64,000 nucleotides of DNA from positions 372,001 to 436,000 of the forward strand of contig CAWHFP010000009.1 of assembly GCA_963828445.1 (NCBI GenBank), written 5' to 3'. Positions within the stretch are counted from its first letter, which is position 1. The number at the start of each line of letters is the position of its first letter. Shown piece after piece: positions 8,081 to 16,444 of this stretch. The stretch is from Bog-532 sp963828445 (GTDB taxonomy: Bacteria > Actinomycetota > Actinomycetes > Streptosporangiales > Streptosporangiaceae). The position numbers and the translations under genes were made by a program. The notes beneath the pieces are model-generated. The model ran no database searches. It saw only the letters and a program-made list of their open reading frames with translations, and was not told the DNA's origin.

Positions 8081-8112
8081 GGCACCCGCCGACCCTGGGG
8101 TCGGCGGGTGCC
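8081..8112. terminator. Hairpin between convergent dapE and htrA genes
   Basis: A perfect 14-bp stem (GGCACCCGCCGACC / GGTCGGCGGGTGCC) with a 4-base loop CTGG lies 27 bases after the dapE stop and 50 bases past the end of the convergent protease gene. It has no T tract on either side, so it is a GC-rich stem that could end transcription from both directions. Confidence 0.75.
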
Positions 8113-8161
8113 CGCGCTCGGGATGACCTCCGGCCAACTCGCCGAAGCCAGGTGACCGGAG

Positions 8162-10043
8162 CTATTTGGCCGGGCCCTCGACCAGCTTGACCGAGGCGGT
8201 CTGCGAGCTGCCGGACGCGGTCTCGAAGGTGAGCTTGATGGTCTGGCCGGGCTTGTAGCCGGTCATGATCTGGGTCAGGGCGTTCTCGGTGGCGACCGTC
8301 TTGCCGTTGACCGCCGGTGATCACGTCGCCCACCTTCAGCCCGGACGAGGCCGCCGGGGTGCCGGAGTAGACGTTGCAGATCAGCGCGCCGGACGCGGTG
8401 CTCGAACCGGAGCCCGAGCCGGAGCCGGAGCCGTTACCGAGCCCGCCGAGGCCGCCGCTGCCCGAGCCGGAACCCGAACCGGAGCCGGAACCACCCGAGC
8501 CGAAGCCGCCGCTGCCGGTGGCGCAGCCCTGGGCCGGGCTGCTGACCCCGACCCCGATGAAGGCCGGCAGGCCGATGTGGATGGTGCTGCTGCCCTTGCC
8601 GTCCGCGATCTTCTGCGCGATGCCCAGCGCGGTGTTGATCGGGATGGCGTAGCCCATCACCGAGGTGTTGGACGAGGTCGAGCTGGAGCTGCTGGCGGCG
8701 GTGTCCATGCCGATGACCTTGCCGGAGGCGTCGGCCAGCGGGCCGCCGGAGTCACCGGCCTGGATCTGGGCGCTGGTCTGCAGCATCCCGTGCAGGGTCT
8801 CGGTGGAGTCGCTGCCCTCGTCGCCGGCGGTGATGGTCCGGTCGGTGGCGTTGATGATGCCCGGGGCCACCGTGGGCTTGCCGCCCTGACCGCCCGCGTT
8901 GCCGATGGCCAGCACGGACTGGCCCAGCTTGACCTGGGAGGAGTTGCCGACCGAGACCGTGGTCAGGTTGGCGGCGTTCTGCAGCTTGAGCAGGGCCACG
9001 TCGTCGGTGGCGTCGTAGCCGATCACCTTGGCCGTGTACTGCTTGCCCGAGGTGACCAGCGTGACCTTGATCGAGGTGGCGCCGTTGATCACGTGGTTGT
9101 TGGTCAGGACCACGCCGTCCTTGCTGAGCACCATGCCGGTGCCCTCGGCCGTCTCCTGCTGGTAGTTCAGGGTCGAGGTGATGTCCACCACCCCCGGCTC
9201 GACCTTGGCCGCCACCGCGGGGTCGTTCAGGTTGGAGCTGACGCTGCCGTTGCCGTTCCCGTTGCTGGACGGGTTGGGGACGTCGTTGGAGGAGACGCCG
9301 GTGGAGTTGCTGTTGTTGTTCAGCGCCACCGCCGAGCCCGCGCCCGCCGCGGCGGCCAGCACGGCCACGCCGACCAGGACGGCCAGGCCGCGGCGCCGGC
9401 GCCGGGGCGGCTCGCCGTACCCGCCGGCCGGGCTGCCCCAGCCGTAGCCGCCGGGGGGTGAGCCGTACCCGCCGTACTGCCCGTAGTTGCCGGTCGAGCC
9501 GTAATCGTTGCCCTGGCCCGGCTGGCCGTAGCCCGGCTGCCCGTACCCGGGCTGGCCGTAGCCCTGGCCCTGGCCGTAACCCTGACCGGGCTGCCCGCGC
9601 CCGGCTGGCCCGGCTGCCCGTAAGCACCCTGCTGCCCGTAGCCGGGCTGGCCGTAGCCCTGACCCTGCTGCCCGTACCCCGGCTGGCCGTACTGCCGGCT
9701 GGCCGGGCTGACCAGGCTGTCCCGGCTGCCCGTAAGCACCCGGCTGCCCGTAGCCGGGCTGGCCGTAGGCGGGAGTCTGGTCCTGGCCGGGGTGCCCGGG
9801 GGCCGGGTGACCATAGCTGGCCGGCGGAAGCTGCTGTCCGTAGCCCGGACCAGGCTGGGGCCCGGGAGCGGGGGAGTCGTCGCCCCGCCCGAACGCCACC
9901 GTGTCGCCGTGCCCGGAATCGCCGAAGGAGGCGGTGTCGTCCGGGCGCCGCCAGGGCGACACGCTGCCGCCCGGCGCAGCACCGTTCTCGGGCGACTGCT
10001 CGTCACCCGGTCCGTTGCCGGTACCGCTCTGGTCGTCCTGCAT
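8162..10043 (-). CDS. HtrA/DegP-like membrane-anchored serine protease with PDZ domain (frameshifted)
   Basis: An envelope quality-control protease of about 626 residues. A cytoplasmic N-terminus rich in YGQPG repeats (~residues 70-170) leads to one transmembrane helix (GLAVLVGVAVLAAAAGAGSA). The extracellular trypsin-like domain has TNNHVIN (His), DVALLKL (Asp) and QAGDSGGPL (Ser). A Gly/Ser-rich linker and a PDZ domain follow. Three frame changes are present. Two cancel inside the repeats (about 9606-9708, where another frame carries on the YGQPG pattern). One extra base at 8311-8316 diverts the PDZ end; removing it restores TAVNGKTVATENALTQIM and a tail ending EGPAK at TAG 8162-8164. Read literally, the frame runs on to 7941. 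The start MQDD mirrors the paralogue at 11671. Confidence 0.85.
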
Positions 10044-10276
10044 CCGTATCGTCCTCGCCTTGAGAGACCGGCCAAGGCGGTCTCGCCCGGTTTCTGCCCA
10101 CGGCACCGGTCCTGGTCTCCGGTTACCGCTTCGATGTCCAGTTAGCCAGCCGACCCTGAGGCTTAGCTGAATGCCCGCTTCAGGTTACGAACAGATGTCG
10201 CCCTCCGCGCCGAACGGTCCTGTACCCAGAAGTCCCCGGGTCCCATCCTGCCGTACGCCGCGCGCTGACCGGGTCG

Positions 10277-11677
10277 TCATTTGGCCGGGGCGGCCGCCAG
10301 CGTGATCCGGCCGGTCTGGTGCTGGCCCGCCGGCGTCTGCCAGCCCAGCGTGACCTCGACCCCGGGCCGGAAGCCCTCCATGGTCTTGGTCAGCGACCCC
10401 GGCGTGGTCACCGGCTGGCCGTCGACGGTGGTGATCACGTCCCCGCTGACCAGGCCCGCCTTGACCGCGGGGGTGCCGCAGAGCACCCCGTCGACCAGCG
10501 CTCCCCGGGTGGCCGGCGCGATCGTGGCCGGCACCGACGTATCGGAGTTGTCGTTGGCGCAGCTGGTGCCGGCCCCGCCCGGCCCGTTGCCGTCGCTGGC
10601 CCCGGGCCCGCTGCCCTGCTGGGACTGCTGCTGTTCCTGCTGGCGCTGCTGGGCCGCCTGCTGCTGCGGGTTGCTGCTGCTGCTCTGCGGCACCAGGACG
10701 CCCAGGAAGCCGGGCACCCCGATCTGCACGGTGCCGCCCTGCTGGCCGGCCGCGATCTGGTGGGCCACCGCCAGCGCGGTGTTGATCGGGATCGCGTAGC
10801 CCAGCACCGAGGACGAACTCTGCGAGCTGGACGCGTTGGCGGTGGTCATGCCGATCACCTGGCCCGCCCCGTTGGCCAGCGGCCCGCCGGAGTCGCCGGA
10901 GACGATGTCGGCGTTGGTCTGCAGCATGTTGTGCAGGGTCTCGGTGTCGCCGGTGCTCTCGTCGGTGGGGCTGATCGTCTTGTCCAGGCTGTTGACGACG
11001 CCCGCGGCGGCCCGGGGCCGGCCGCCCTGGCCTTCGGCGTTGCCCAGCGCCACCACCGCGGTCCCCACCGTGACCTGGGACGAGTTCCCGACCGAGACCG
11101 GCCGCAGGTTCGGCACCCCGCTGATCTTGAGCAGGGCCACGTCCTGGGTGGCGTCGTAACCGACCACGGTCGCCGGGATCCGCTTGCCCGCCATGACCAG
11201 CCGCACGTGGATGTCGCTGGAGCCGTTGATCACGTGGTTGTTGGTCAGGATCAGGCCGTTCCGGCTGATGACCATCCCGGTGCCCTCGGACGAGGTGCCC
11301 CCGGAGTAGGCGATGGAGGCGTCGATGTCGACCACGCCCGGGTCGACCTTGGCCGCCACCGCCGCGGTGCGCAGCGAGTGGCCGTCGGCCACGTTGTTCT
11401 GCGGCCCGGGGACCTGGTGCGACGAAACTCCCGTGGCCGGGGTGCCGGTGCTGCTGGTCAGCCCGATCGCGGCCGCGCTGCCCAGCCCGGCCGCGGCCAG
11501 GACGACCACCGCGTACACGACCATCCGGCCCCGCCGCCGCGGCCGCGCCTCCGGCTGCCCCACGTCCGGCTGCCCCGTGTCCGGCGGCACCGCGCTGACC
11601 TCGCTGCTGACGTCGTGGGGTTCGCCCTCGGCCCCCGGGTCCGCGCCGCTGCCGGTTTCGTCGTCCTGCATCCTCAT
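10277..11677 (-). CDS. HtrA/DegP-like membrane-anchored serine protease with PDZ domain
   Basis: An intact paralogue of the neighbouring protease (466 residues). It has an acidic cytoplasmic N-terminus, an RPRRRGR stop signal and one membrane helix (MVVYAVVVLAAAGLGSAAAIG). The catalytic triad motifs are TNNHVING, DVALLKI and SGDSGGPLA. A Gln/Ser-rich linker (QQQAAQQRQQEQQQ) is followed by a PDZ domain ending GRITLAAAPAK. Start codons at 11677 (MRMQDD) and 11671 (MQDD) are both possible. The gene lies 233 bases upstream of the other protease on the same strand, a tandem duplication. The conserved MQDD N-terminus suggests both are handled by the same cytoplasmic partner. Confidence 0.9.
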   Translation of the reverse strand: MRMQDDETGSGADPGAEGEPHDVSSEVSAVPPDTGQPDVGQPEARPRRRGRMVVYAVVVLAAAGLGSAAAIGLTSSTGTPATGVSSHQVPGPQNNVADGHSLRTAAVAAKVDPGVVDIDASIAYSGGTSSEGTGMVISRNGLILTNNHVINGSSDIHVRLVMAGKRIPATVVGYDATQDVALLKISGVPNLRPVSVGNSSQVTVGTAVVALGNAEGQGGRPRAAAGVVNSLDKTISPTDESTGDTETLHNMLQTNADIVSGDSGGPLANGAGQVIGMTTANASSSQSSSSVLGYAIPINTALAVAHQIAAGQQGGTVQIGVPGFLGVLVPQSSSSNPQQQAAQQRQQEQQQSQQGSGPGASDGNGPGGAGTSCANDNSDTSVPATIAPATRGALVDGVLCGTPAVKAGLVSGDVITTVDGQPVTTPGSLTKTMEGFRPGVEVTLGWQTPAGQHQTGRITLAAAPAK

Positions 11678-11880
11678 CGCCTTCGGCCGTCCGCTCTCGT
11701 CCCTTTCCTTCCCCGTAGCGGGCGGCATTCTGCACACTTCCTCAGGCTTCTCGCAGGAAGGGCTCGGATCCATCGGTGATGATCATGCCGCATACCCGGT
11801 CACAGGCCCATGGTAAGCTACCGATAACGCGATATAACGCGAGTTCGGGGACAAGTGTTTTCGCAGGCTAGGGGGCTGAG

Positions 11881-12348
11881 ATGTCCACACCCACGCAGAT
11901 GAACGAGCCGGGCCTGAACCGGCGCGACGAGACGTCGGTGTCGGCGGCGGCCATGTCGCAGGCGCCGTGGACCGGGGCCGCCGTGACCGGCGGCGTGGTC
12001 ACCCTGGGGGACTTCGGCTGGCACGTGATCGCCGGCCACTTCGGGCTGGGCGGGCTCAGCGACGCGCTGGCCCTCGGCGTGCTGGCCTTCATGGTGGTGG
12101 CGGCGTCCGGCGCGCTGCTGCGGGAGCGCTCGACCCGGGCCATCCGCTGGGCCCGGGCCAACCCGTGGCGCTTCGCCCTGCTGCCCGGTGCGGCCTGCGC
12201 GGCGATCGTGCTCGTGCTGGCGGTCCTGCTCGGTGGCGGCATCGTCGGCCCCGTCTTCGCGGGCCTGTGGCACGGGGCGGTGGCCTTCGGCCTGACCGGG
12301 GCGGTCGGGACCTACGCCCGTGGCCGCCGTCCTGCATCCCGGGTCTGA
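11881..12348 (+). CDS. Small integral membrane protein of unknown function
   Basis: A 155-residue protein that I cannot assign to a family. A polar N-terminus (~30 residues) is followed by about four hydrophobic segments, near residues 32-50 (GAAVTGGVVTLGDF), 60-80 (ALALGVLAFMVVAAS), 100-120 (FALLPGAACAAIVLVLAVLL) and 121-140, ending RGRRPASRV. The start is ATG 11881. The upstream gap shared with the divergent protease contains two copies of ATAACGCGA at 11824-11832 and 11834-11842 (10-bp period), a possible regulator site. Confidence 0.6.
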   Translation: MSTPTQMNEPGLNRRDETSVSAAAMSQAPWTGAAVTGGVVTLGDFGWHVIAGHFGLGGLSDALALGVLAFMVVAASGALLRERSTRAIRWARANPWRFALLPGAACAAIVLVLAVLLGGGIVGPVFAGLWHGAVAFGLTGAVGTYARGRRPASRV

Positions 12349-12356
12349 GTCGACCG

Positions 12357-12382
12357 ACCTTCGATATATATCAATGGAAGGT
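12357..12382. terminator. Hairpin between convergent membrane-protein and tlpA genes
   Basis: The arms ACCTTC (12357-12362) and GAAGGT (12377-12382) pair. The loop contains the self-complementary GATATATATC (12363-12372). It sits only 9 bases past the end of the + strand gene and 8 bases past the end of the - strand gene, so it probably serves both. It is also a rare AT-rich island in this region. Confidence 0.55.
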
Positions 12383-12389
12383 TGGTTGA

Positions 12390-13031
12390 CTAGCTGCCCG
12401 CCGCCGCTGGCTGGTCCATCAGCGTGACCCCTTTGGCCAGCGCGGCCTGGGTCACCGCACCGTAGACCCGGTCGACGATCTGGTGCTTTGTGTTCAGGAA
12501 GAACGTCTGCGGCAGCCCGGACACCCCGAACGCGCCCGCGGTGGTGGCGGCCGGGTCGGACGCCACCGGATAGGTCACGCCGTAGTGCCTGGTGAAGGTC
12601 AGCGCGGCGGTCCGGCTGTCGTTGGTGTCGACCCCGATGACCCGGACCGTGCCGCGGGCCGAGGTGTAGTACCGCGCCATCAGCGGGGTCTCCTGGCGGC
12701 ACGGCCCGCACCAGGACGCGAAGAAGTTCACGATGACCGGCTTCCCGGCGTAGGCGGCCAGCGACACGTGGGCCCCGGAGTCGCCCAGCGCGGCCAGGTC
12801 GAAGGCGGGCGCCTGCTTCCCGGTGGCGGCCTGGGCCGAGCTGACGCTGCTGCCGGTGTCCGCCTCCGAGCCGGAGCCTGACCGGCGGGCCTGCCCCGGG
12901 CTGGACACCCCGGCCACGATCCCCAGGGCCACGATCGCGGCCAGGCTGGTCCCGAACACCGCCGTCGTGACCTTGTGCTCGGTCAGGGCCCGGCGCGCGC
13001 GGTCCCGCCGTTCCCGCCATCCAGCCGGCAT
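12390..13031 (-). CDS. TlpA/ResA-like membrane-anchored thioredoxin
   Basis: A 213-residue extracytoplasmic thiol-disulfide oxidoreductase. A positively charged N-terminus and one membrane helix (~residues 20-43) are followed by a Ser/Gly-rich linker. The thioredoxin fold has the redox motif WCGPC at residues 107-111, VIGVDTNDSR and the cis-Pro segment VSGLPQTFFLN. Proteins of this type keep exported thiols reduced or support cytochrome c maturation. No c-type biogenesis genes are nearby, so the partner is unknown. I chose ATG 13031; the open frame continues upstream through non-conserved sequence. It lies 34 bases downstream of the sensor kinase on the same strand and may be co-transcribed with it. 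Confidence 0.88.
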   Translation of the reverse strand: MPAGWRERRDRARRALTEHKVTTAVFGTSLAAIVALGIVAGVSSPGQARRSGSGSEADTGSSVSSAQAATGKQAPAFDLAALGDSGAHVSLAAYAGKPVIVNFFASWCGPCRQETPLMARYYTSARGTVRVIGVDTNDSRTAALTFTRHYGVTYPVASDPAATTAGAFGVSGLPQTFFLNTKHQIVDRVYGAVTQAALAKGVTLMDQPAAAGS

Positions 13032-13065
13032 GGCGCCACCTTCCGTTCGACCGCGGCCCCGACAA

Positions 13066-14488
13066 CTACACAAGATAGTCGGTCGCCGGGGCCAGCGGCA
13101 GCCGGACCGTGGCCCGCAACCCCGGGCCGGCGTCCTCCAGCCAGGCCCGGCCGCCGTGGGCGTGGGCGGTGGCCCGGACGATGGCCAGCCCCAGCCCGGC
13201 CCCGCTGACGTCCCCGTCCGGCCGGGCCCGGGCGTCATCCAGGGTCGTGAACCGCTCGAACGCCCGCTCAGCGCTGGTCCGGCGGGATGCCGGGCCCGTC
13301 GTCGGTCACGGTGACCAGCGCCGCGTCACCGGACCGGCGGGCGGCCACCGTCACCTGGCTGCGCGCGTAGCGCACGGCGTTGTCGACCAGGTTGACCAGC
13401 ATCCGGCGCAGCGCGTCGGCGTCCCCGGTCACCAGGCACGGCGCCGGGGCGTCGGCCACCACCCGCACCGGGGCCTGGGCGTACCCGGCCGGGATCCCGG
13501 CCACCAGCTCGGCCAGGTCCACCGGGCCACCGGCCCCGGCGGGCTGGCCGCCACGTTCGGAGTCGCGTTCCTGGCCGCGCTCCTCCAGCCGGGCCAGCGT
13601 CAGCAGGTCCTCGGCCAGCCGGGACAGCCGCAGCGTGTCGGCCAGCACGTCCCGCCCGGTCTCCTCCCACTGCTGGCTGTCCGGGTGATCCAGGGCCACC
13701 TCGAGCTGGGCCCGCATGCTGGCGATCGGGCTGCGCAGCTCGTGGGCGGTGTCGGAGACGAACCGCCGCTGCCGCTGCTGGGCCTCCTCCAGCCGGGACA
13801 GCATGTCGTTCAGGGTCACGGCCAGGCTGTACACCTCGTCCCGGGCCTCCGGGACCGGCAGCCGCCGGGACCCGGCCGCCGCCGTGACCTGCTCGGCCCC
13901 CCGGCGCAGGGCGGTGATCGGCCGCAGCGTGGATCCGGTGATCAGCCAGCTGACCCAGATCAGCAGGGCCAGCAGCAGCGGCGTGCCGATGAGCAGGATG
14001 TGCGACACCGTGGTCAGCGTGTCGTGCACGGCGTCGTCGGAGACGGCGGCGATGACCGTCTCCCGGTGCTTGCCCGCCACCGCCACCACCCGCAGCAGCT
14101 CCGGCAGGCCCAGCGGCCGCCCGTCCAGCTCGACCCCGGCGTGGCTGCGGGCCAGCGCGGCCGCCTGCGCGTCCGGCAGCAGCGGGACCAGCCGGTCGGC
14201 CCCGGGCGAGGCGGCCACGATCCGCCCGTCGGCGTCCACCACCTGCACCACCGCGGTGCCGGCCGCGACCGGGACCGGGTTGGGCAGCCGGTTGGCGTCG
14301 ACCAGCGCGGCCACCTCCTGGGCGGTCTGCCGGGCCGACACGTCCAGGCCGCGGTCCAGGGTCAGGCTGAGGGTGGTGATCAGCAGCACGGCCAGCGCGG
14401 TCAGGGCCACGGTCAGCCCGGCCGCGGCGGTCACCGTGAGCCGGGCCCGCAGGCTCCGCCGCCGCCACCAGCGGGCGAGCCCGAGCAC
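13066..14488 (-). CDS. Sensor histidine kinase of a two-component system (frameshifted)
   Basis: A HisKA-type membrane sensor of about 473 residues. Transmembrane segments at ~22-40 and ~163-185 bracket an extracellular sensor region. A HAMP region and the H-box FVSDTAHELRSP (phospho-acceptor His ~249) follow, then the N box LVNLVDNAVRYA and G1 box VTDDGPGIPP. Read literally the protein stops right after PPDQR at 13268. Skipping one base near 13270 restores the missing end (RERAFERFTTLDD, the G2 box GAGLGLAIVRATAHAHGG, and LRATVRLPL) with a stop at TAG 13066-13068. Without that part ATP binding would be incomplete. The GTG start is 3 bases after the response-regulator stop. Confidence 0.87.
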
Positions 14489-14491
14489 CGG

Positions 14492-15169
14492 TCAGCCGCC
14501 GTCCGCGGCCAGCCGGTAGCCCGCCCCGCGCAGCGTTCGCAGTGCGGACCGCCCGAACGGCGCGTCGATCTTGCGGCGCAGGTAACCGGCGTAGACCTCG
14601 ACCACGTTGAGGTCGCCGATGTCCGAGCTCTCCCACACGTGATCCAGCAGCTCGGACTTGGGCACCACCTGGCCCGCCCGCCGCATCAGGTACTCGAGCA
14701 TGGCGAACTCGCGGGCGGTCAGGTCGATGCTGGTCTCGCCCCGGCGGACCACCCGGGTGCCCGGGTCCAGGGACAGGTCACCGGCCCGCAGCACGGCCGG
14801 CCGGGGCGCGGCCCCGCGGCGCAGCAGGGCCCGCAGCCGGGCGGCCAGGACCACGTAGGAGAACGGCTTGGTCAGGTAGTCGTCGGCGCCCAGGTCCAGC
14901 CCGTCGGCCTGGTCGTACTCGCCGTCCTTGGCCGACAAGATGAGCACCGGGACCCAGTTCTCCTCGGCCCGCAGCCGCTCGCACACCTGGTAGCCGGACA
15001 GCCTGGGCAGCATCAGGTCCAGCACCACCGCGTCGTAGGCGCCCTCCCGGGCCAGGTGCAGCCCGTCGGCCCCGTCGTAGGCCAGGTCCACGGCGAACCC
15101 CTCGGCCTGCAGGCCGCGCTGGACCGCGCCGGCCAGCCGCCGCTCGTCCTCCACCACCAGCACCCGCAC
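14492..15169 (-). CDS. OmpR/PhoB-family response regulator
   Basis: A 225-residue regulator. The receiver domain has the acidic pair E7-D8, phospho-acceptor D51 in VVLDLMLP, T/S at LILSAKD and K101 in DDYLTKPF. The C-terminal winged helix has LTAREFAMLEYLMRRAGQVV and the recognition helix VVEVYAGYLRRKID, ending GAGYRLA. It is the first gene of the operon with its kinase, and is divergent from the LolA-like/ABC operon. The 119-base divergent gap holds an 11-bp-spaced direct repeat that suits this regulator class. Confidence 0.93.
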   Translation of the reverse strand: MRVLVVEDERRLAGAVQRGLQAEGFAVDLAYDGADGLHLAREGAYDAVVLDLMLPRLSGYQVCERLRAEENWVPVLILSAKDGEYDQADGLDLGADDYLTKPFSYVVLAARLRALLRRGAAPRPAVLRAGDLSLDPGTRVVRRGETSIDLTAREFAMLEYLMRRAGQVVPKSELLDHVWESSDIGDLNVVEVYAGYLRRKIDAPFGRSALRTLRGAGYRLAADGG

Positions 15170-15213
15170 GGTCCCAGTCTGGCCTATCTGCGCGAGCGGG
15201 CTGACACAGCATT

Positions 15214-15231
15214 CTCAGCGTGGCCTCAGCG
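15214..15231. promoter_or_regulatory. 11-bp-period direct repeat, candidate response-regulator site
   Basis: CTCAGCG occurs at 15214-15220 and again at 15225-15231, exactly one helical turn apart. This is the arrangement OmpR-family dimers bind head-to-tail. It lies 45 bases upstream of the response-regulator start and 58 bases upstream of the LolA-like gene, so it could control both divergent operons. The link to this regulator is inference. Confidence 0.5.
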
Positions 15232-15288
15232 CCGGTGCGGCACTGTAGCGAGTAGACAGATACGGGGACGATTAGTACGGGTGGTGTC

Positions 15289-16431
15289 ATGAAGCAGCTC
15301 TCTCAGCTCTCCCGCCGGGCGCGGTGGGCAGTACCGACCGGAGCGGTGGTCGTCGTCGGGGGCGTCCTGGCTGGATCGATGATCTCGGTGGCGCAGGCCG
15401 CGCCGTCGCTGCCAGCCAAGACCCCGGCCCAGTTGCTGGCCGCGCTGGCGGCCAAGCCGGCCACCCCGCCGCTGACCGGGACCGTGGTCGAGACCTCCTC
15501 GCTCGGGCTGCCGTCGCTGCCCGGCACCAGCAGCCCGGGCTCGCTGGCCTCGCTGCTGACCGGGTCGCACACGATCCGGATCTGGTACTCCGACCCCCGG
15601 CACTTCCGGCTCGCGGTGCCGCAGAGCATGAGCGAGAGCGACATCATCCGCAACGGCGGCAACGCCTGGGTGTGGGAGAGCAGCCAGAACACGGTCACCC
15701 ACGTGGTCATCCCGGCCCACGCCGATAAGCGCGCAGCCCAGAAGACCCAGCCGAAGGCCCCGCCGCTCACCCCCCAGCAGGCCGCCAACGAGGTCCTGAA
15801 GCAGGTCGGCCCGACCACCACGGTCCGGGTCGACAGCAACGTGACCGTGGCCGGCGAGGCCGCCTACCAGCTGGTGCTGGCCCCCAAGAGCAGCAGCTCG
15901 CTGGTCGGCCAGATCCGGATCGCGGTCGACGCCAGCCGCGACGTCCCGCTGCGGGTCCAGGTGTTCGCCAAGGGCGCCAAGTCCCCGGCCGCGCAGATCG
16001 GCTTCACCTCGGTGTCGTTCGTCAAGCCGGCCGCGGCCAACTTCGCGTTCACCGCGCCCGCCGGGGCCACGATCAAGACCCAGCAGCTGGGCGAGAGCGG
16101 CTCCGCCACCAAGCACGACCGGAAGATCGGTGACGGCGCGACGATCGGCAGCGGCTGGCTGGCCGTGGCCAACCTGCCCGGCTCGGCCCTGACCGACACG
16201 ACCAAGGCCATCGGCCAGCGCCCGTCCAGCGGGGCCGGCCTGAGCGGCGACACCGGCGCGGTCGTCAACGCGCTGATCAGGTCGGCCACCCCGGTCAGCG
16301 GCTCGTGGGGCAGCGGCCGGCTGATCAAGACCAGCCTGATCTCGGTGCTGATCACCAACAACGGCCGGGTCCTGGTCGGAGCGGTCACCCCGCAGGTGCT
16401 CTACTCGGCCGCGGCCCAGGTGACCAAGTGA
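15289..16431 (+). CDS. LolA-like secreted protein (outer-membrane lipoprotein carrier fold)
   Basis: A 380-residue secreted protein. The N-terminus has basic residues, a hydrophobic core (VPTGAVVVVGGVLAGSMISV) and a cleavage-like AQA-AP at ~36-38. The mature part has the LolA/LppX-like pattern seen in actinobacteria: ETSSLGLP, HTIRIWYSDPRHFRLAVP, GGNAWVWES, then RIAVDASRDVPLRVQVFAKG and a second half with TSVSFVKPAAANFAFTAPAG. Such proteins bind hydrophobic molecules at the membrane surface. It is the first gene of an operon with an ABC transporter (14-base gap) and lies opposite a two-component system, suggesting an envelope-stress or lipid-handling role. Confidence 0.75.
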   Translation: MKQLSQLSRRARWAVPTGAVVVVGGVLAGSMISVAQAAPSLPAKTPAQLLAALAAKPATPPLTGTVVETSSLGLPSLPGTSSPGSLASLLTGSHTIRIWYSDPRHFRLAVPQSMSESDIIRNGGNAWVWESSQNTVTHVVIPAHADKRAAQKTQPKAPPLTPQQAANEVLKQVGPTTTVRVDSNVTVAGEAAYQLVLAPKSSSSLVGQIRIAVDASRDVPLRVQVFAKGAKSPAAQIGFTSVSFVKPAAANFAFTAPAGATIKTQQLGESGSATKHDRKIGDGATIGSGWLAVANLPGSALTDTTKAIGQRPSSGAGLSGDTGAVVNALIRSATPVSGSWGSGRLIKTSLISVLITNNGRVLVGAVTPQVLYSAAAQVTK

Positions 16432-16444
16432 CTGGGCTCGCCAA

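Noticed and set aside
7941..8161. Extension of the first HtrA frame to 7941
   Set aside because: The extension follows the one-base insertion at 8311-8316, is antisense to dapE and crosses the terminator hairpin. The true end is TAG at 8162-8164.
9420..9790. CRISPR-like or mobile tandem repeat
   Set aside because: The repetition is codon-level repetition of YGQPG units inside the HtrA protein, without regular spacers.
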